The notes below the pieces were generated by a model. That model worked only from the letters and a program-made list of their open reading frames with translations. It did no database searches and was not told the origin of the DNA. 64,000 nt of DNA. Origin: Pristionchus mayeri (lineage: Eukaryota; Nematoda; Chromadorea; Rhabditida; Neodiplogasteridae). Below are positions 46,913 to 59,697 of this stretch, piece by piece (position 1 is the first letter of the stretch; every line of letters begins with the position of its first letter). Both the position numbers and the translations under genes were made by a program. The stretch is taken from the NCBI GenBank assembly GCA_036245805.1, contig BTRK01000005.1, positions 43,759,216 through 43,823,215 on the forward strand, in the 5' to 3' direction.

Positions 46913-47668
46913 TAACGTGATGATGTTGATAATTGATTATCCTACCGGTTGATACTATAAATACTGCTGAACAGCAAATTCTGTGATATTTACTAATAAT
47001 TGATAATTTTCGTTTTCATTGTTATGGAAAAACTATTGTGTATTTTTTTGATTGAAAGTTCCAAATAAATATGTAAAAATATCTCTCATTTCACGCGAGA
47101 AGGTCAACTATATTGAGTACCAGAAGAACATTAATGAAAGCCAAGACAACCAAGCCGTTGTCCGCCATCAATACATATTATCCTCACAACTAGACAAATC
47201 CAGAAATATGTATGATATATGTATTTTGCTTGTTAACATTAAACGTTCAGATCATCCACAATATGGTTGATCATTGTCATCTATGGTCACGTGCGGGGGA
47301 TTAACAAATATATGTTTAACCTTCTTCCAGAACTGAGAATGCACATTTAATCATGAGTAAAATAATTGCATTGTAATGACTCAATCCAATTTATCATATA
47401 CAAATGAAATAATTGCGTCTTTGGTACACTATCGGATCCGATTTTTTTATTGTTTTTATTTTTTCAATCGTATAACATTTCAACTCCAGTTCGAAACTTC
47501 TCATTCCAGCCCCACAGCCTTCATTCTGGAGTCGTCACAACAGCAGAATATCATCATTCGAACTCTCATGCGAAGTCATATTTAGTAATCGCGATAAAAG
47601 TATCAGACAAGTTTCACAAATATCAGACAGTCACACAGTTTATCAAATAATATCTACATTATATGCAC
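46913..47668. other. Intergenic region with a relic of the SDR last exon
   Basis: On the minus strand, about 47548-47500 repeats the end of the dehydrogenase gene (MKAVGLE then stop, compared with MKVVGLE then stop at 47669), with one base inserted upstream. Otherwise no gene is recognised. Poly-adenylation signals for the convergent ETS and SDR genes should lie here. Confidence 0.5.
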
Positions 47669-50481
47669 TCATTCTAATCCCACAACCTTCATGCTGTAAT
47701 CGTACAACTGTTTGCAAGCAAGATCGTCCAGAGCAGCGGTGCTTTCCTTCGCAAGTGCGCAGTCCTGAAAATGAGATTGATTGGACATTGTGTATGTTTA
47801 CGTAACGATTATTGTTCTACATCAACTATTACATCGCCGAGATGTACAGAAATTCAGGAAGATTGACGATGGACGTACTTGTAGCCTTCCAACCAGGACT
47901 CGTAACCAAAATATGCAACAAAGACATGCAACAAAGTTTTACCGTGAAGTATTTGCCCGACACCCCCTTCACTTCACCCGATAATGCCGCGTAGAGTGTC
48001 GTCTGAGCTCCATCCAGTCTTGTCTTTTGAATGAACCAACTGTAATGTGTGTTATTTAATACGTTACGTGACAATCGTAAAGCATGCAAAACACTGAGAT
48101 GAGTGATTGTCGAAATAATTAATTATTTGTCCATTATTGTTGATGTTTATAGTCGTTTGAATAAACATACACTTCACAGTTGAACAGCCAAAATATTAGC
48201 GAATCGACCAACAAGAGGTAATGCGTCGTCCAGCTGAGCCATGGATGATCGCGACCAAGTTCGGTGTGAATTACCCCTGGAATATTAGTTGTATTTGATT
48301 TATGAGTATATCGTAATTAGAGATATATCAGTGAACACTGACAACGATACTCAAATTAGGCTCCTTTGGAAACGTTTTGGTATGTTTTGAATATTGCAAC
48401 ATCGGCCAAACCCAATTCTAAACTTGTAACTTCCAAGCTAGTGAAAACATGGTCATATATTGCAACATGACGGACCAGGACGTAGAGAATTTACGGTGAT
48501 TACATCATTGTCACGGGCCCGCAATCGACGATTGAGCTCGCGCGCGTGCATAACCTGTGAATGCTGCATTGTGTGCTTTTTTTTTACATTTACAATTGAC
48601 CAATAGTCACACATATTGAGACAATGGCACAGATAGACCAACTTCTCCATTGAAAGAAAACTCACATTTGCCAATTTCGATCGCGAGTAGGCGACAACTG
48701 AACCCCCAAATCCCTCCTTCTCGTCGATTGTTGATAGATCCAACGAGGAAATCTGGAACATAAGTTGCTGTTATTCATTGTTCACTGAAACATCGCATGT
48801 TTTGCAATTTATTCCGGTTCAAAACATTGATGAATAGCACCCTCGCGAACCCTATTCACCTAATTTTCGAAAATCGCTGTACTAGAACCCTTTGAATAGT
48901 GTTCCATCCTTATCAGTCTCATAAGAACACAAGCACAGTAAACCCACAATCGTATAAATCCCGCCGGTGACGTTGATGATTCTGCCCGCCTCGGACTTCT
49001 CCACAAGTTGGAGAAGCAGCTCCGTTAGGAGGAACGGGCCTGAATCATTTTTTTATTAGTTCATAATTGTGTTTATTGTTCGACCGCAAACGTAACCATG
49101 GAAGATATCACATTGTCCGCAGTTGTAACTACTGTTCAAGTAATTGTTCTTTAAAAAAATAGAAACCAAGATGATTCGTCTGCCATGTGCTCTCATGACC
49201 GTCGGCTGTCCTCTCGTAGGCTCCCGCGCTAATTCCGGCGTTGTTCACGAGAATGTCGACGTGAGATTCCACTTGAATAGCATAATTCGGCGTTTAACAA
49301 AAAAATGTTTTTTTTTTTTTAAAAATACAAATGTCATAAGAAAAAATGAAAACCTACGTTTGTGCATCTCCTCTGCACATTTTCTAACACTTTCGATGCT
49401 TCCCAGATCGAGATTGACGTAGATCAGACGCGAACCATCACAGCCCGCCTGGATATTAGTAATTTCGAAAATATTATGTTTCTAAAACTAACTTGTATCA
49501 TTTCACCCCTTGCCTTCTCTGTACGATCCCTACTGCGACAGAGCATGTAGACCTGAAACAAATATCATACACATGAGTGAGAATCAGCAGGCCCGATGAA
49601 TGGTAAGCTTCACCTAAATATGTTTATCGAAGTGAAAGAAATAATTTAATAATGTAAAATTTAAGGTTCGTAGTTGAGGGTAGCAGTCTCTTAAAGAAGG
49701 AGAGTCAGCAAAGTTGAACTTTTGGCGCTGTCATAACCATGGCATAGCTTTTCATAACTATGAGAGATTCTGAACATTTCAAAGTCATATCTTTATTTTG
49801 AACCGAGTTATCACTAGTTGACAAAGTGCCATGGGCGCTGATTGTCTTTGCTAGGACAGGGACGTGCGGGAATTCAAATTTCTCGAAGATTTGCCAAAAA
49901 AATTTTTTGGTGTTAGTCGAACCCGCAACCTCCCGATCACATGTCGGCTGCTCTACCTCTGAGCTATGGGAACGATGGTTTGTACCCTCTTAGCTCGCGC
50001 TATGATCTTTCTAGGGTTGGCTAGGTCATTGTTATGACAGTGCCAAAAATTCAACTTTGCTGACACTCCTTCTTTAATTTCTCATATTCTCTCCACCGGT
50101 CGAAAGAACGGCGAGAAAGTGTGGGTTATGAAGGGACGGTGAGCCGAATTTCGAACAGCAAAAGGTTGCTTACCTTCGCTCCTCTCAGGTTCAGTTCCTT
50201 CGCGGTTCCCCAGCCGATTCCCGTGCTACATCCTGTCACAATTGCGACTTTGTCTTTGGCAGAAACCGGCTCGGTGAATTGACCGCCCCTAAAGTAGCGC
50301 CTGCAACACGAACGTAGCAAGTTAATATGACTCGTGAAATAATTGGCTTGATCTGGTTTTGTTAAATGCCTCTCCAAAAAGTTAATCCCTAAATATGATA
50401 CAAAAACAGCTAACCTAGGCACAATCCCACTACGATTCCTGCTCCAGCAAAGAAAATGGAGCTATTTTCGTAGTGAAACAT
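47669..50481 (-). CDS. Short-chain dehydrogenase/reductase (SDR, retinol-dehydrogenase-like)
   Basis: Exons: 50481-50415 (tentative), 50300-50174, 49552-49493, 49448-49358, 49271-49167, 49039-48948, 48752-48666, 48554-48476, 48276-48173, 48023-47943 and 47764-47669. About 330 aa. Motifs: nucleotide-binding KVAIVTGCSTGIGWGTAKEL, VYMLCRSRDR, YVNLDLGSIESVR, VDILVNNAGISAG, RIINVTGG, catalytic VAYSRSKLAN (YxxxK), VITVNSLRPG then VIHTELGRD, and GAQTTLYAAL. This is the classical SDR order using NAD(P)(H). Exon 1 (MFHYENSSIFFAGAGIVVG) would give an N-terminal membrane anchor, but its phase does not fit exon 2, so the 5' join is unresolved. The catalytic serine position reads NVTGG rather than the common NVSS. 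Confidence 0.85.
49695..50073. mobile_element. TTAA-target MITE with tRNA-like insert, in SDR intron
   Basis: It is flanked by TTAA (49691-49694, 50074-50077), with ends AGAAGGAG(A/T)GTCAGCAAAGT. On the minus strand 49973-49905 carries a box-A-like TAGCTCAGAGGTAGAGC and a box-B-like GGTTGCGGGTTCGACT at tRNA spacing. The anticodon arm does not form a clean 5-bp stem with T at position 33, so it is a tRNA-derived relic and not a usable tRNA. Confidence 0.65.
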
Positions 50482-51375
50482 CACGCAGGTAATCGCGAGC
50501 TTTTCTAGTGGATACACGGTCGAGATGTTGATAGGAGTGAGAGAAAGAGAGAAAAGATGGAAAGAACAGCGGCACAAAATAACCCAGATGCAAGGTGAAG
50601 AAGAGAGAACACGTTAGAGAAAGGAAGGGCAGGCTAGACAATAGCATGCAAGTGGATTGAGGGATGTGCAAAAATGTGCGAACTCTGTGCTAAGTGTCGA
50701 CGGCAGCATGTGCAGGATCTGTTTGTCAGGAGGTTTGCACACCCTTGCACAAACACTACATCCATGATCATTGTAGAGGGTTATTAGTTCTTATTGATAC
50801 AATTCGTTTGGAATAAAGCTATATATTCGTTGTGAAACAATATTACCAAGTCGGTGTCGTGTCGGGCAAAAAAACGATGGAGTTTGCGAAAAGATCCTAT
50901 TTCTCATCACTAGTGTGAAATCCCTCAAACAAGGAAGCTGCAGATACGGAAAGGAATATACAAATACATCTTCCAGGTGTTTTCTACGCGTGATTATAAC
51001 ATTCTGCGAAATAGTACCACGTTCTCTCCATATTACGTGCTCTTTCATCGCATTATTGGTTGACTTAGTGTGTAGAACGAAGATGATCATGCCTTGCCTA
51101 GTAATTATGTGCCCACGCGTGATTCTGCGCATAGTTGTTCGCTTTTCCCTCAATTCTTCGTGTTAATTGACATATGGCGCAATCTTCCGACTCTCTTCCG
51201 TTTGCACGCTCTCTCGTCTAGCCGACCGGCGAGAGAGCGTACAAACTGAAGGGAGTAAGACCATTGTTCGACACATGTTTTGCATTCGACCATCGACCAA
51301 TCTCATTTCCCTCTTGCAACCACATGTTAATTGCATTTTCTAATCTTACCTTCACATTCTTATTTCCACTACTAT
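50482..51375. other. Divergent intergenic region (SDR / receptor R9)
   Basis: It holds the promoters of two divergent genes. A purine-rich tract (50520-50640) and a hairpin (51178-51266) are visible. An 83-codon plus-strand frame at 50915 has no motif. Confidence 0.5.
51178..51266. repeat. Hairpin of the CTCTCTCG family
   Basis: The stem CCGTTTGCACGCTCTCTCG pairs with CGAGAGAGCGTACAAACTG. The loop is TCTAGCCGACCGG. It resembles 45977-46069 closely, including the flanking CAATC.TC.GACTCTCTT block. Confidence 0.7.
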
Positions 51376-53850
51376 ATGGTTTATTGGCCCACAATCATTC
51401 GCGTTGTGGACAGTGTTGAAGGTAATCGGAGCGAAAAAAATATATTTTATTAAAATTTAAATTACTCAGGTGCGTTCGGAATCGCGCTCAACTGCGCAGT
51501 AATGTTCCTAATATGGCGGGGAAAATATCGTTCCAGCCTGCAAGTTTTTCGTATCTGCATTACCATTACTTCGCTCCAGGGATTGTTGATGTCCGGACTG
51601 GTGATTGAACTCGCGAACACAGTGAGTGTAATGGAAATGTTGTTTCTGATTTAATGATGGTCTTTCAAGGTCCACCTATTTCATAAAAATGAGTTTTTGA
51701 TAATCTGCTATGGGGTCTTCGCAACATGGAATGAGGTTAAAATACAAACTTCAGTTACTCCAAATAATTGTACATAGGTCAACGATAAATTTAGGAATTC
51801 TTAAAACGATACCCCCCCCCCCTCCCGAAAATGTTGGTGCAGTTATTGCTCAGAACTTCGGGAGGTTCATCGCCTATTTTGCCGGCTTCAGCACATGTTG
51901 CATGTTTCAATTGATCCCGGGCGCATGCCTCATCCAGTATTGCATCTTGTGCAAGTGAATAATTCATTCGATCATTATTTGTTCCGATGGAAATTGTAAA
52001 ATTCAATATTGTTGAGCGGGATAGGACATGAAACGGAGGAAATCATCGCTAGAGATATAGAAACGGTCATTTATCTCTTCGTCTCCAATACTATTCAAAT
52101 ACTATCTTACAATTATATCGATTTAGATGAAAAAATGTCCCGTTTTTCGAACTCTAAACATCATACATTTGATTTTTTAAGGAAATACATTTTTCAGACC
52201 ACATTTTTCGATGACTAAGAAATTCTTAATTTCATACGGACCTTGTTCGGTGATTCTTTTCTGGGATGCGGTAGGGATAGCGCGTAAATCTCAAAATATT
52301 ATACATGGACTTTCAGCCCTACTTCCTTAGCATCTATCCATCCCGCGCCTTCTCCGAACTGGTCATGCAAGTTAGCTAACATAATATTTTAAAAATTCGC
52401 CTAACATAATGTTTTTAAAAAAATAATAAAAATGTTTTAAAAATTCGATCTGGCCTTTCATGAAGAAAATGTATTATTTTGAAAGAATTCCTATCAAGAT
52501 TCATCAGCCGTCAACTTCCGAAGAATTCGTAGCTCTAGGAGGAACGCTCATGCCTACCAAAGACCACGTAAGCCATTCGTCGTTTATCTCGTCAATAGAG
52601 CTAGTGGATATAAAAAACACCACACCGTTTCCCCAGAAAACCACTAACTCGTGATGGTGCATTAGGCTAAATAATAATTGTAAATAACTTTAAAATATTC
52701 CAGCCAAACGCGGTGCTCAATCTCGCCCTAGAGTGCATACTGCCTACCTACTCGATATCCTACGGAACTTTAGCATTTTGTTTCACGAAATGTCGTCGAA
52801 TAATCGCCAAATTCAACGTGAAATTGTCCGCGAAAACGCTCGCAATGCACCACAAGTTCTTGGTCATGCTCGCTTTACAGGTATGTTTTTTTCCAATTTT
52901 GGATCACTTGGATCGTCGACTGTCTTTCATTTTTGAGGACTTTAAAAAATAATATCGGCATGATTTAGAACCTCCTCCCGCTCGTAGTGATGTCCATTCC
53001 AATGGGCTTCTTTCTCGTTGGACTAGTCGGCGGGTACCCAATGGGACTGTGGACACTAGTCCTTACGTTCTCCTTCTGGACACTACCCATTATTCAGGTT
53101 TACATGTTTGCAATTTATGCATGATATAATACTATTGATGCGATTCATGAGTAAACTGAAAAGTGTGTGCACAATGTTGCGTGGGGGGTGACAAAACATA
53201 CCCACAAAACAGAAAAAACTGCCGCTCCGTCGGGAATCGACTTAGAGACTTGGGAGTTGTTGAATTGCTACCAGTATACTCTCCGCTACATCATCATGAT
53301 TAGATCCTCTAACTAGGCGGTTTTGAGTTTTACTCGACAGCTATGTATAGGGGTACAGGTTTGAATGGAAAATCATGGTTAGATAATCACGAAGTGACGT
53401 GATCAATCGATACTCATTGTAATGGGTAGGAGTACTTACTGGAGTACTAGACTATCGATTAGTTACGGCATTTGGTGATTGCCTAACCATTATTATCCAC
53501 AAAACTTCCAAATGTTGGTCCATGAACCCCTATACATAGATATGGAGTGAAACTCAAGTTCGCCTGGACAAAGAATCTAAACAGGGTGAAGTAGTATATT
53601 GCATATTGGAAACAATACAACGACTCCCAATTCCTTCCGAAGGAGCTGTGATTTCAATAATAATCGATATTAAACCATGTGAACTCATAATAGACAGGAG
53701 CTGGTAGGAGGAGCATGAAAAATCCCAACTAAATACAAAATTCAGGGTTCGGTTGCTTTGCGGTTTGCGATGAACGTGGACAAGTCAGCAGCAGTCGCCC
53801 AATCAACACGATTATCGCTCTCTGCCGCTCAGACAAAAACCCATAATTGA
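51376..53850 (+). CDS. Type-2 (Str/Srd-like) 7TM chemoreceptor R9, intact
   Basis: Ten exons give 323 aa: 51376-51421, 51470-51621, 51670-51735, 51854-51954, 52198-52270, 52317-52370, 52499-52567, 52704-52880, 52969-53097 and 53746-53850. Motifs: MVYWPTIIRVVDSVEGAFG, LNCAVMFLIWRGKY (TM1), ICITITSLQGLLMSGLVI (TM2), FQLIPGACLIQYCILC (TM3 end), KKFLISYGPCSVILFW (TM4), ECILPTYSISYGTLAFCFTK (TM5), MHHKFLVMLALQNLLPLVVM and SIPMGFFLVGLVGGYPMG (TM6), and TLPIIQGSVALRFAM (TM7). The LQ..LP pattern before TM6 is typical of Str-superfamily receptors. All phases close without stops. Intron 9 holds a repeat related to the GATC-rich foldback. Confidence 0.8.
53150..53700. repeat. Repeat inside R9 intron 9
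   Basis: TTTTACTCGACAGCTATGTATAGGGGT (53330) and a diverged complement near 53530-53560 (CCCCTATACATAGATATGGAGTGAAA) form an inverted pair. Between them lies GGAGTACTAGACTATCGATT, similar to the spacer of the foldback at 3029-4564. A tRNA-like box B (GTCGATTCCCG) occurs on the minus strand near 53235. It is probably a degenerate element. Confidence 0.45.
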
Positions 53851-54132
53851 GTGAGTAAATGGTCTGCATTTTGACTCGTGTTTTATATATTTTTTTCTGT
53901 TATACATGGTGAAATCAAAGTATATTCTTAAAAATAAACAGTTGACAAAATAAATAAGGAGTAATTTAAATTGAATATGTTGTCAACAACAATATCCGAA
54001 TCGTGCATAAACAATTGGAGCGTACATTGCAAAACAATGAGAACATGCATTTTATGCAAAATCATGTTGATATTACAATCACTGTCTTAAGGGTATTAAC
54101 AGCTTGAAAACACGAGTTGTAATAAATAATAA

Positions 54133-54985
54133 TCAATCAGTCAGTGAATATTCCTCGTTAATTTCCGACGAGCTTACATACAACGGATTGTACCGTTGGG
54201 AATACAACATATCTGAACTGGGAAATCGCCTAGCCGAATATTGAACAAATACAGCTTCGAAATAATCAATGAATTGGCGTATGGATTTACATATCAATAA
54301 ATTAGAAAAATCCGATAAACCGAATATATGGGGAAGCAGTTCACATCGAAATTGTACGAGCCCAGAATATACGCGTTCAGCCTCTTTCAAAGTTGATGGT
54401 GCAAAAAAAAAAAAAAAAAAAACTCGTACTCAATGTGTTCAGCTGTCCTTGGCAAAAATCTCGAGCGATTTGTTTCTCATATTCTGTCAAATTATCTATG
54501 TGAATCCACTCCGATGCAGTTGCGATAGAGTAGAATTTATGAACTTGCACACAAAGATGTGATAAATTGAGCGGATAGATCTCTTGAAGAGCGGCGAATA
54601 TCGCTCTACGAGCAGTAATTACCTCTGAAGATGCGTTTTTGATAGTGATCCAATCTGTATAAATAGTACCTGGTCTTGGTTAACATCATAACCCTTCGTC
54701 TCGTCAAATGAGCGCTTCATGAAATCTTGAAAGGCTATGTTGTATCTCGTACGACAAGCCTGCATTATTTGAAGAAATATGAATGAACAAAATGAAGGAA
54801 TAATGAAACATGAAATACGGTGGTATATTTCCACTAAGCGTGTGGCGATTATTGCTTTGGAGGTTACATCTAAGCAAACCCGGTGGCTGCGTTTCACTAC
54901 ATTCAACTGAAGACCATTGCATTTTCGAATAGTTTGTGTTAAGTCGACATGCCACACTATCGATTTGAGTGTGATCATGTATCAT
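54133..54985 (-). pseudogene. Unrecognised gene N2, paralogue of N1, probably broken
   Basis: Readable exons: 54762-54675 (CRTRYNIAFQDFMKRSF), about 54655-54430 (RAIFAALQEIYPLNLSHLCV, then WIHIDNLTEYEKQIARDF) and 54400-54133 (QFRCELLPHIFGLSDF). A T-tract of about 23 bases at 54399-54421 separates the last two. The second part matches N1 (IHIDNMTEEEKRIARNY, TFRCELLPELL). I cannot name the family. A diverged nuclear-receptor ligand-binding domain is possible but unproven. Confidence 0.4.
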
Positions 54986-55231
54986 TGTCTTTATGAATTA
55001 CAAAATACCATTCATTTTCTTTCAGGAACTAACACAACTACTAACCGAATGGCATTTTATCATCCACTGTACCAGGCAATTCACAATAATGCAATTTGTG
55101 TTGATTTGCACATTTTTTGCACATTTTTGCACATTTTTATGATTTGCCAGAAATAAAATACAAGCTTCTATCATTATGATCGAGTATGATTCATTCATAG
55201 GATATCTAGCATCATCGTTATTTCGTATATT

Positions 55232-56849
55232 TCATGGAGCCTTAATCGGACAGGTTTTTCTCATGTTCGGGACAGCTTGTGTGTGGGGTAGCGTGCTTGA
55301 AGGTTGGGTGGGTCCCGTCATTTGCGAATTCCTCGTTACGCGAACATCAACCGTGTTACCGCTGAGACGTGCGGCAAAATATAAGGCGATCGAACCCTGA
55401 CAACATAAAGATTTTTTGAATTAAAAACAATCATTTTTTAATTGAATATTGATACCTGAATTATTGGAATTGTAAATTCAGGAAACGAAATTAATAGTGA
55501 CGATATTCCTAATGAATAGCCGCCCAAAACCGCAATTAGAGATAGTCCGACAGGAAAGGAAACGATCGATAGTGGCAGCAGGTTCTAAATGTTGTATTTT
55601 TTAATAATTTTTCATTCATTTGTTATTAATGGAAAATCCACCAGTTATGACCCTGTAATTGTATACTTAATCCCAGGAAATCCAAGTTAACCTGAAGCGA
55701 GAACATTATCAGAAATCTGCGATGCATATGCGTGGTCTTCTGGGAAGCTTTGAAGTTGAGAGACCTGAGCACTTCTCTACTCTTCACTACACAGAATGCA
55801 AATATTCCGTAAGAAATAAAGCCAGTCGGAATAACGCATTCGATCATTCCGTCTATCATTCCTTTCGGCTAAAAATAAAGAAGATATGAATATAGTATAG
55901 AAACATTTACGAATTCTTCGCTAGACTTAAAGTTGGCTCCGACTGAGAAGAACGTATCATCGGTGTCGACTTGGTGTACCACTCGCACCAATTCCGTAGA
56001 TGCTTTGGAAGAGTGGAACACAAGGAAATATCTCTGAAATAGGCAATTTTTGGAATTTCAAAAAATACACTAACGAAAGAATAGAGCATCATTGATGCAC
56101 AAACTCCGTATGATATGATAAACCTCTTGGGGGCGGGCCAATCAGGTCTGGAACAAATATAGGTAAAGTATTGGATTGGGATTAGGTCGGGCGACACAAA
56201 ATGAGAACCGCACATATCCTTTACCTTAGCTCAGCACTAGTTAAAAAGTGATATCAATGCATATACGGGGAAGGGTAATGTAATGGTTACTTTTCGGAAG
56301 TATATACGGAAGGAAAATACATCACTTGATGATTACCAGATCGAGTGAACTCACTTGCATAGTATGAGATACTGTAGCAGACAAGAACCTGGAACCAATT
56401 GCCAGATTAGAAAACCAAAAATGATCACGAGTAGTAGCAAAAATTTCCCGAGACTCTGAAACATGGATTTACAGAAGATATGCGTGACTGTTACTTCATT
56501 GATTGTAGCGAACGTTCCGTAAACGATGAGGTTTGCGCAATCCTTGTTAAATAGGTATGCATAGAGAAAAAAAAACATTAATTCTTCATGTTCAAAGTAT
56601 TTTCAGTACCGTATTCGACAATCCAACAACAATTGATGACATCAGCAACCACTGAATCGAGGATATGGTAATGCAGATACGATAGGATAGTAGATTGGTA
56701 TGGTATTTCCGGCGCCATAGTAGGTAGATCACCGTGCAATTTAGAACAGTACCGAGTAGTCCTAAAGCGCTGAATAGTGGCAAATATTCGGAATTTTTAC
56801 CGATACCTTCAATGCTGTCGACAAAACGAATGAGTGTGGGCCAGTACAT
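55232..56849 (-). CDS. Type-2 (Str/Srd-like) chemoreceptor R10
   Basis: Exons: 56849-56610, 56560-56495, 56455-56355, 56147-56075, 56033-55905, 55868-55692, 55584-55456 and 55396-55232. About 359 aa. It aligns with R9: MYWPTLIRFVDSIEG, LNCTVIYLLWRRKY, ICITISSIQWLLMS, WQLVPGSCLLQYLILC, PKRFIISYGVCASMM, ECVIPTGFISYGIFAFC, MHRRFLIMFSLQNLLPLSIV, FPVGLSLIAVLGGYSLG and FTIPIIQGSIALYF. Exon 1 is continuous where R9 has an intron. The exon beginning AYLFNKDCANL has no AG at the expected acceptor (CTCTAT precedes it), which may mean alternative splicing or a damaged gene. Other joins are clean. Confidence 0.7.
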
Positions 56850-56999
56850 GACTGTAGGAAGTGATAAATTGAAAATTAACTGAAAAGAATTGTTGTTAAT
56901 CACTGATAGTATGGCTTGGGAATATTCTGGCGATTGTCGGAAAATGAGAGAACAAAGAAACGGACATACAATTGTTACAACCACCTTGTACATGGGATA

Positions 57000-57548
57000 A
57001 CATTATTTGTACAGCAAATGCTTGCACAATTTTTCCTACTGTAGCGTTTAATCTATCGGTTATGAATGATCTTGAAAATTTATAAACGGAAGCCGTTTAG
57101 ACAGCATACGTACTGTCATCAGCACGAGCAATACATAAGTTAATGTAAACGGTGGAGATACAACAATGGAAAACAACATGTGTTATCAATCTCGTGTAAT
57201 GTTTGAGAATTTCCATGTGAAGGGAAAGTCGAAGAGAAGCAACGCTCGAAAACAATTGCAATTGCAATTAAAAATTAATGGAAATTTGTAATTGTAATGT
57301 ATCGGAACAATTCTAGTGACACAATGCAAAATCATATAGAAAATGTCAGAATTATAACATTGGAGAGTAGCGAGCAAAAAAAGTTATCTCAGCAGCTGAA
57401 TTATCCGCAATGCCCACTAATGCATTAACTTCCCGCTGGAAATCACAGATCTTAATCGATGATCAGATTCAAGTAAGTAACAACGAACGTTTGCACATGG
57501 AAGATATATCAGAAACTTTCTGGGAAAACTTAGCAAGTACACATATAG
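57000..57548. other. Upstream region of R10
   Basis: No gene or clear repeat is recognised. 57180-57380 contains a 63-codon open frame without motifs. Confidence 0.4.
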
Positions 57549-58139
57549 GCGTACAACAAGGACAAATAAAGGGTTGATATTAAGATGTCCCTAGGGGTAA
57601 CTTTTCACGTAGAGTTCGAAAATCGACCATATAAAGCTGTAACTCTAACTGCTCATTCCGTGTGTTGCGTCACATGTGGGGGGTCGGTTTTTGAAACTTT
57701 TTAATGGCTCATCCCAACCCCATAATTCTTAAAGATCTCGACGAGATAAGCATTTACCCGTTGGAAGTGAAAGGCTAGATCATCTGTGAAAAAAAGTTGT
57801 GGCCGTTTGAATTCTAAAATTTATCTAAAAATTGACGCCCTGAGATTTTTATAAAGCGCTGGGCAAAATAAACAGTTCCATTGGATTCTCCATGCAATTT
57901 TACCCCCGGGTACAAAGTTAATCAAAAATTAATTGGGACAAAAGTGCTCAATCCGCGCGCGAAAGACATCAGAATGAGAATTTTTTGAATGTCGAATTTT
58001 TCGAACTTCTGATTTAGGTGCCATCTATTACCTTATTTGAAAGAGGATTAAAAGTTAGTAAAGAATCTGTATGAAGCCCGCAGTTAATCTACTAATATTA
58101 AAGTTCTGGGCATATTTTTCAATTTTTTGGGACCTTTGC

Positions 58140-58330
58140 GGACAACTGATATTTTTGGTTCTGGGCAGCCTATGCTGGAACTCGGGTACCCTGTTATGGT
58201 GCCTGTGTAGCTTATTGTGGGAACTGGGTAGCCTTTGTTGGGATCTGGGTTGTCCTGTGACTCATTTTTTGGGCTTGGGTAGCTTGTGAAGTGGCCGGGG
58301 TCGCATGGGGCGGGACTTGGGAAGTCTCCG
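58140..58330 (+). repeat. 24-bp-period GC-rich repeat in foldback arm
   Basis: Units of the type CTGGGTAGCCTTTGTTGGGA recur about seven times, in frame with an 8-residue repeat (LGSLCWNS-like). The mirror copy is at 58505-58700. The open frame is a by-product of the repeat period. Confidence 0.6.
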
Positions 58331-58805
58331 ATGATGCCCGGGTCCCAAACTAAACAAATTAACTAGGCATGGGGCTTAAATACTGAAAAATATCCGTTTT
58401 CGGCTCTGTGTTGCATGATCACTGCACATCATTTTGTTATCGGTTATGATTCAATGCCTGGGTCCCCATCCTCGTACCTGTATAATAGTATAAGTTTTGA
58501 ACTCGGGCATCATCGGAAACTTCCCAAGTCCCGTACCATGCGACCCCGGCCACTTCACAGGCTACCCAAGCCCAAAAAATGAGTCACAGGACAACCCAGA
58601 TCCCAACATAGGCTACCCAGTTCCCACAATAAGCTACACAGGCACCATAACAGGGTACCCGAGTTCCAGCATAGGCTGCCCAGAACCAAAAAAGTCCCAT
58701 AACATGCTACCCAGGTACCGCGGTCTGCTGCCCAATCCTGCAAAATATCAGTTGTCCGCAATGGTCCCAAAAAATTGAAAAAATATGCCCAGAACTTTAA
58801 TATTA

Positions 58806-59697
58806 TTAGGTTGTCTCAAAAGTTTCGGACTATTTTCACTTGACCGTGTTTTCACCTCTCCTGTCCTTGGGTGTTGACCGATTTACTTCTAGTCTTCAAG
58901 CATGTATTAGGGCTTGGGTACTATATCTAGCGCACAGTATCTCACTCCCATTGATTTCGTATGAATCTCGCGATAAGCTCTAAAATTCAACTAGATGTGC
59001 AAGTTGACTCACTTTTTGTAAGGTTCAAAAATCTTTGGAGAACCGTATGCGGTGCAAATTGAACACACTTCCGCGAAGTACTCCCAACGGGTTATTCTCG
59101 GGTGATAACCTTCGATGTGCAGTTATATTCACGTTCATAATGAGTGCACAATCCGAAAACCACAGAATGGTTGTAATTCACAAATTAGCACCATTCGATC
59201 CTGGATTTCTATTGAGGATCTGAGCGAACCTATTTGTGGTGGTTCGTGAAGCACTTCCCCTAATAAATATATGACCATAATTGGGAGATATTAGAAACAT
59301 CCGTTAATGAGTTGAAAATAACGGAATGCAGAAGTCCAATTTCACACTTCAAAATACGACATTTTCACAACCTCCCGTTCTAAGCACACATTGATTACCG
59401 TATTTTTCATGGTTATTTTAACAATTAGCTCCTGGACGATACCTCAACGACTGGGCAGTAGACCCATGCAATTCCAGAAATAATCATCAACAAAATGCAC
59501 CAAAAATAGGCATATTTCGGCTTTTTGGCAAAAATAATTCATTTCTCCCAAACTACGCATCAGAATTTAGATTGCAATCCTTATTAGAATTATACTACCA
59601 AAACCCTACCTCAAGCTAAAAGGAAAATTGAAACATCCCATGCTCACGAGACGAAACTTGAAAAATTAAATAGTCAGAAACTTTTGAGACAACCTAA
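58806..59697. mobile_element. 0.9-kb element with TTAGGTTGTCTC ends
   Basis: The ends TTAGGTTGTCTCAAAAGTTT and their complement are flanked by TA (58804-58805, 59698-59699). It is inserted in the right arm of the foldback. The left arm (near 58083-58100) shows the uninterrupted target. No transposase is recognised. Confidence 0.85.

Noticed and set aside
58071..58778. Leucine/cysteine-rich frame with an 8-residue repeat
   Set aside because: A by-product of the 24-bp repeat in the foldback arms, present in mirror form on the other strand.
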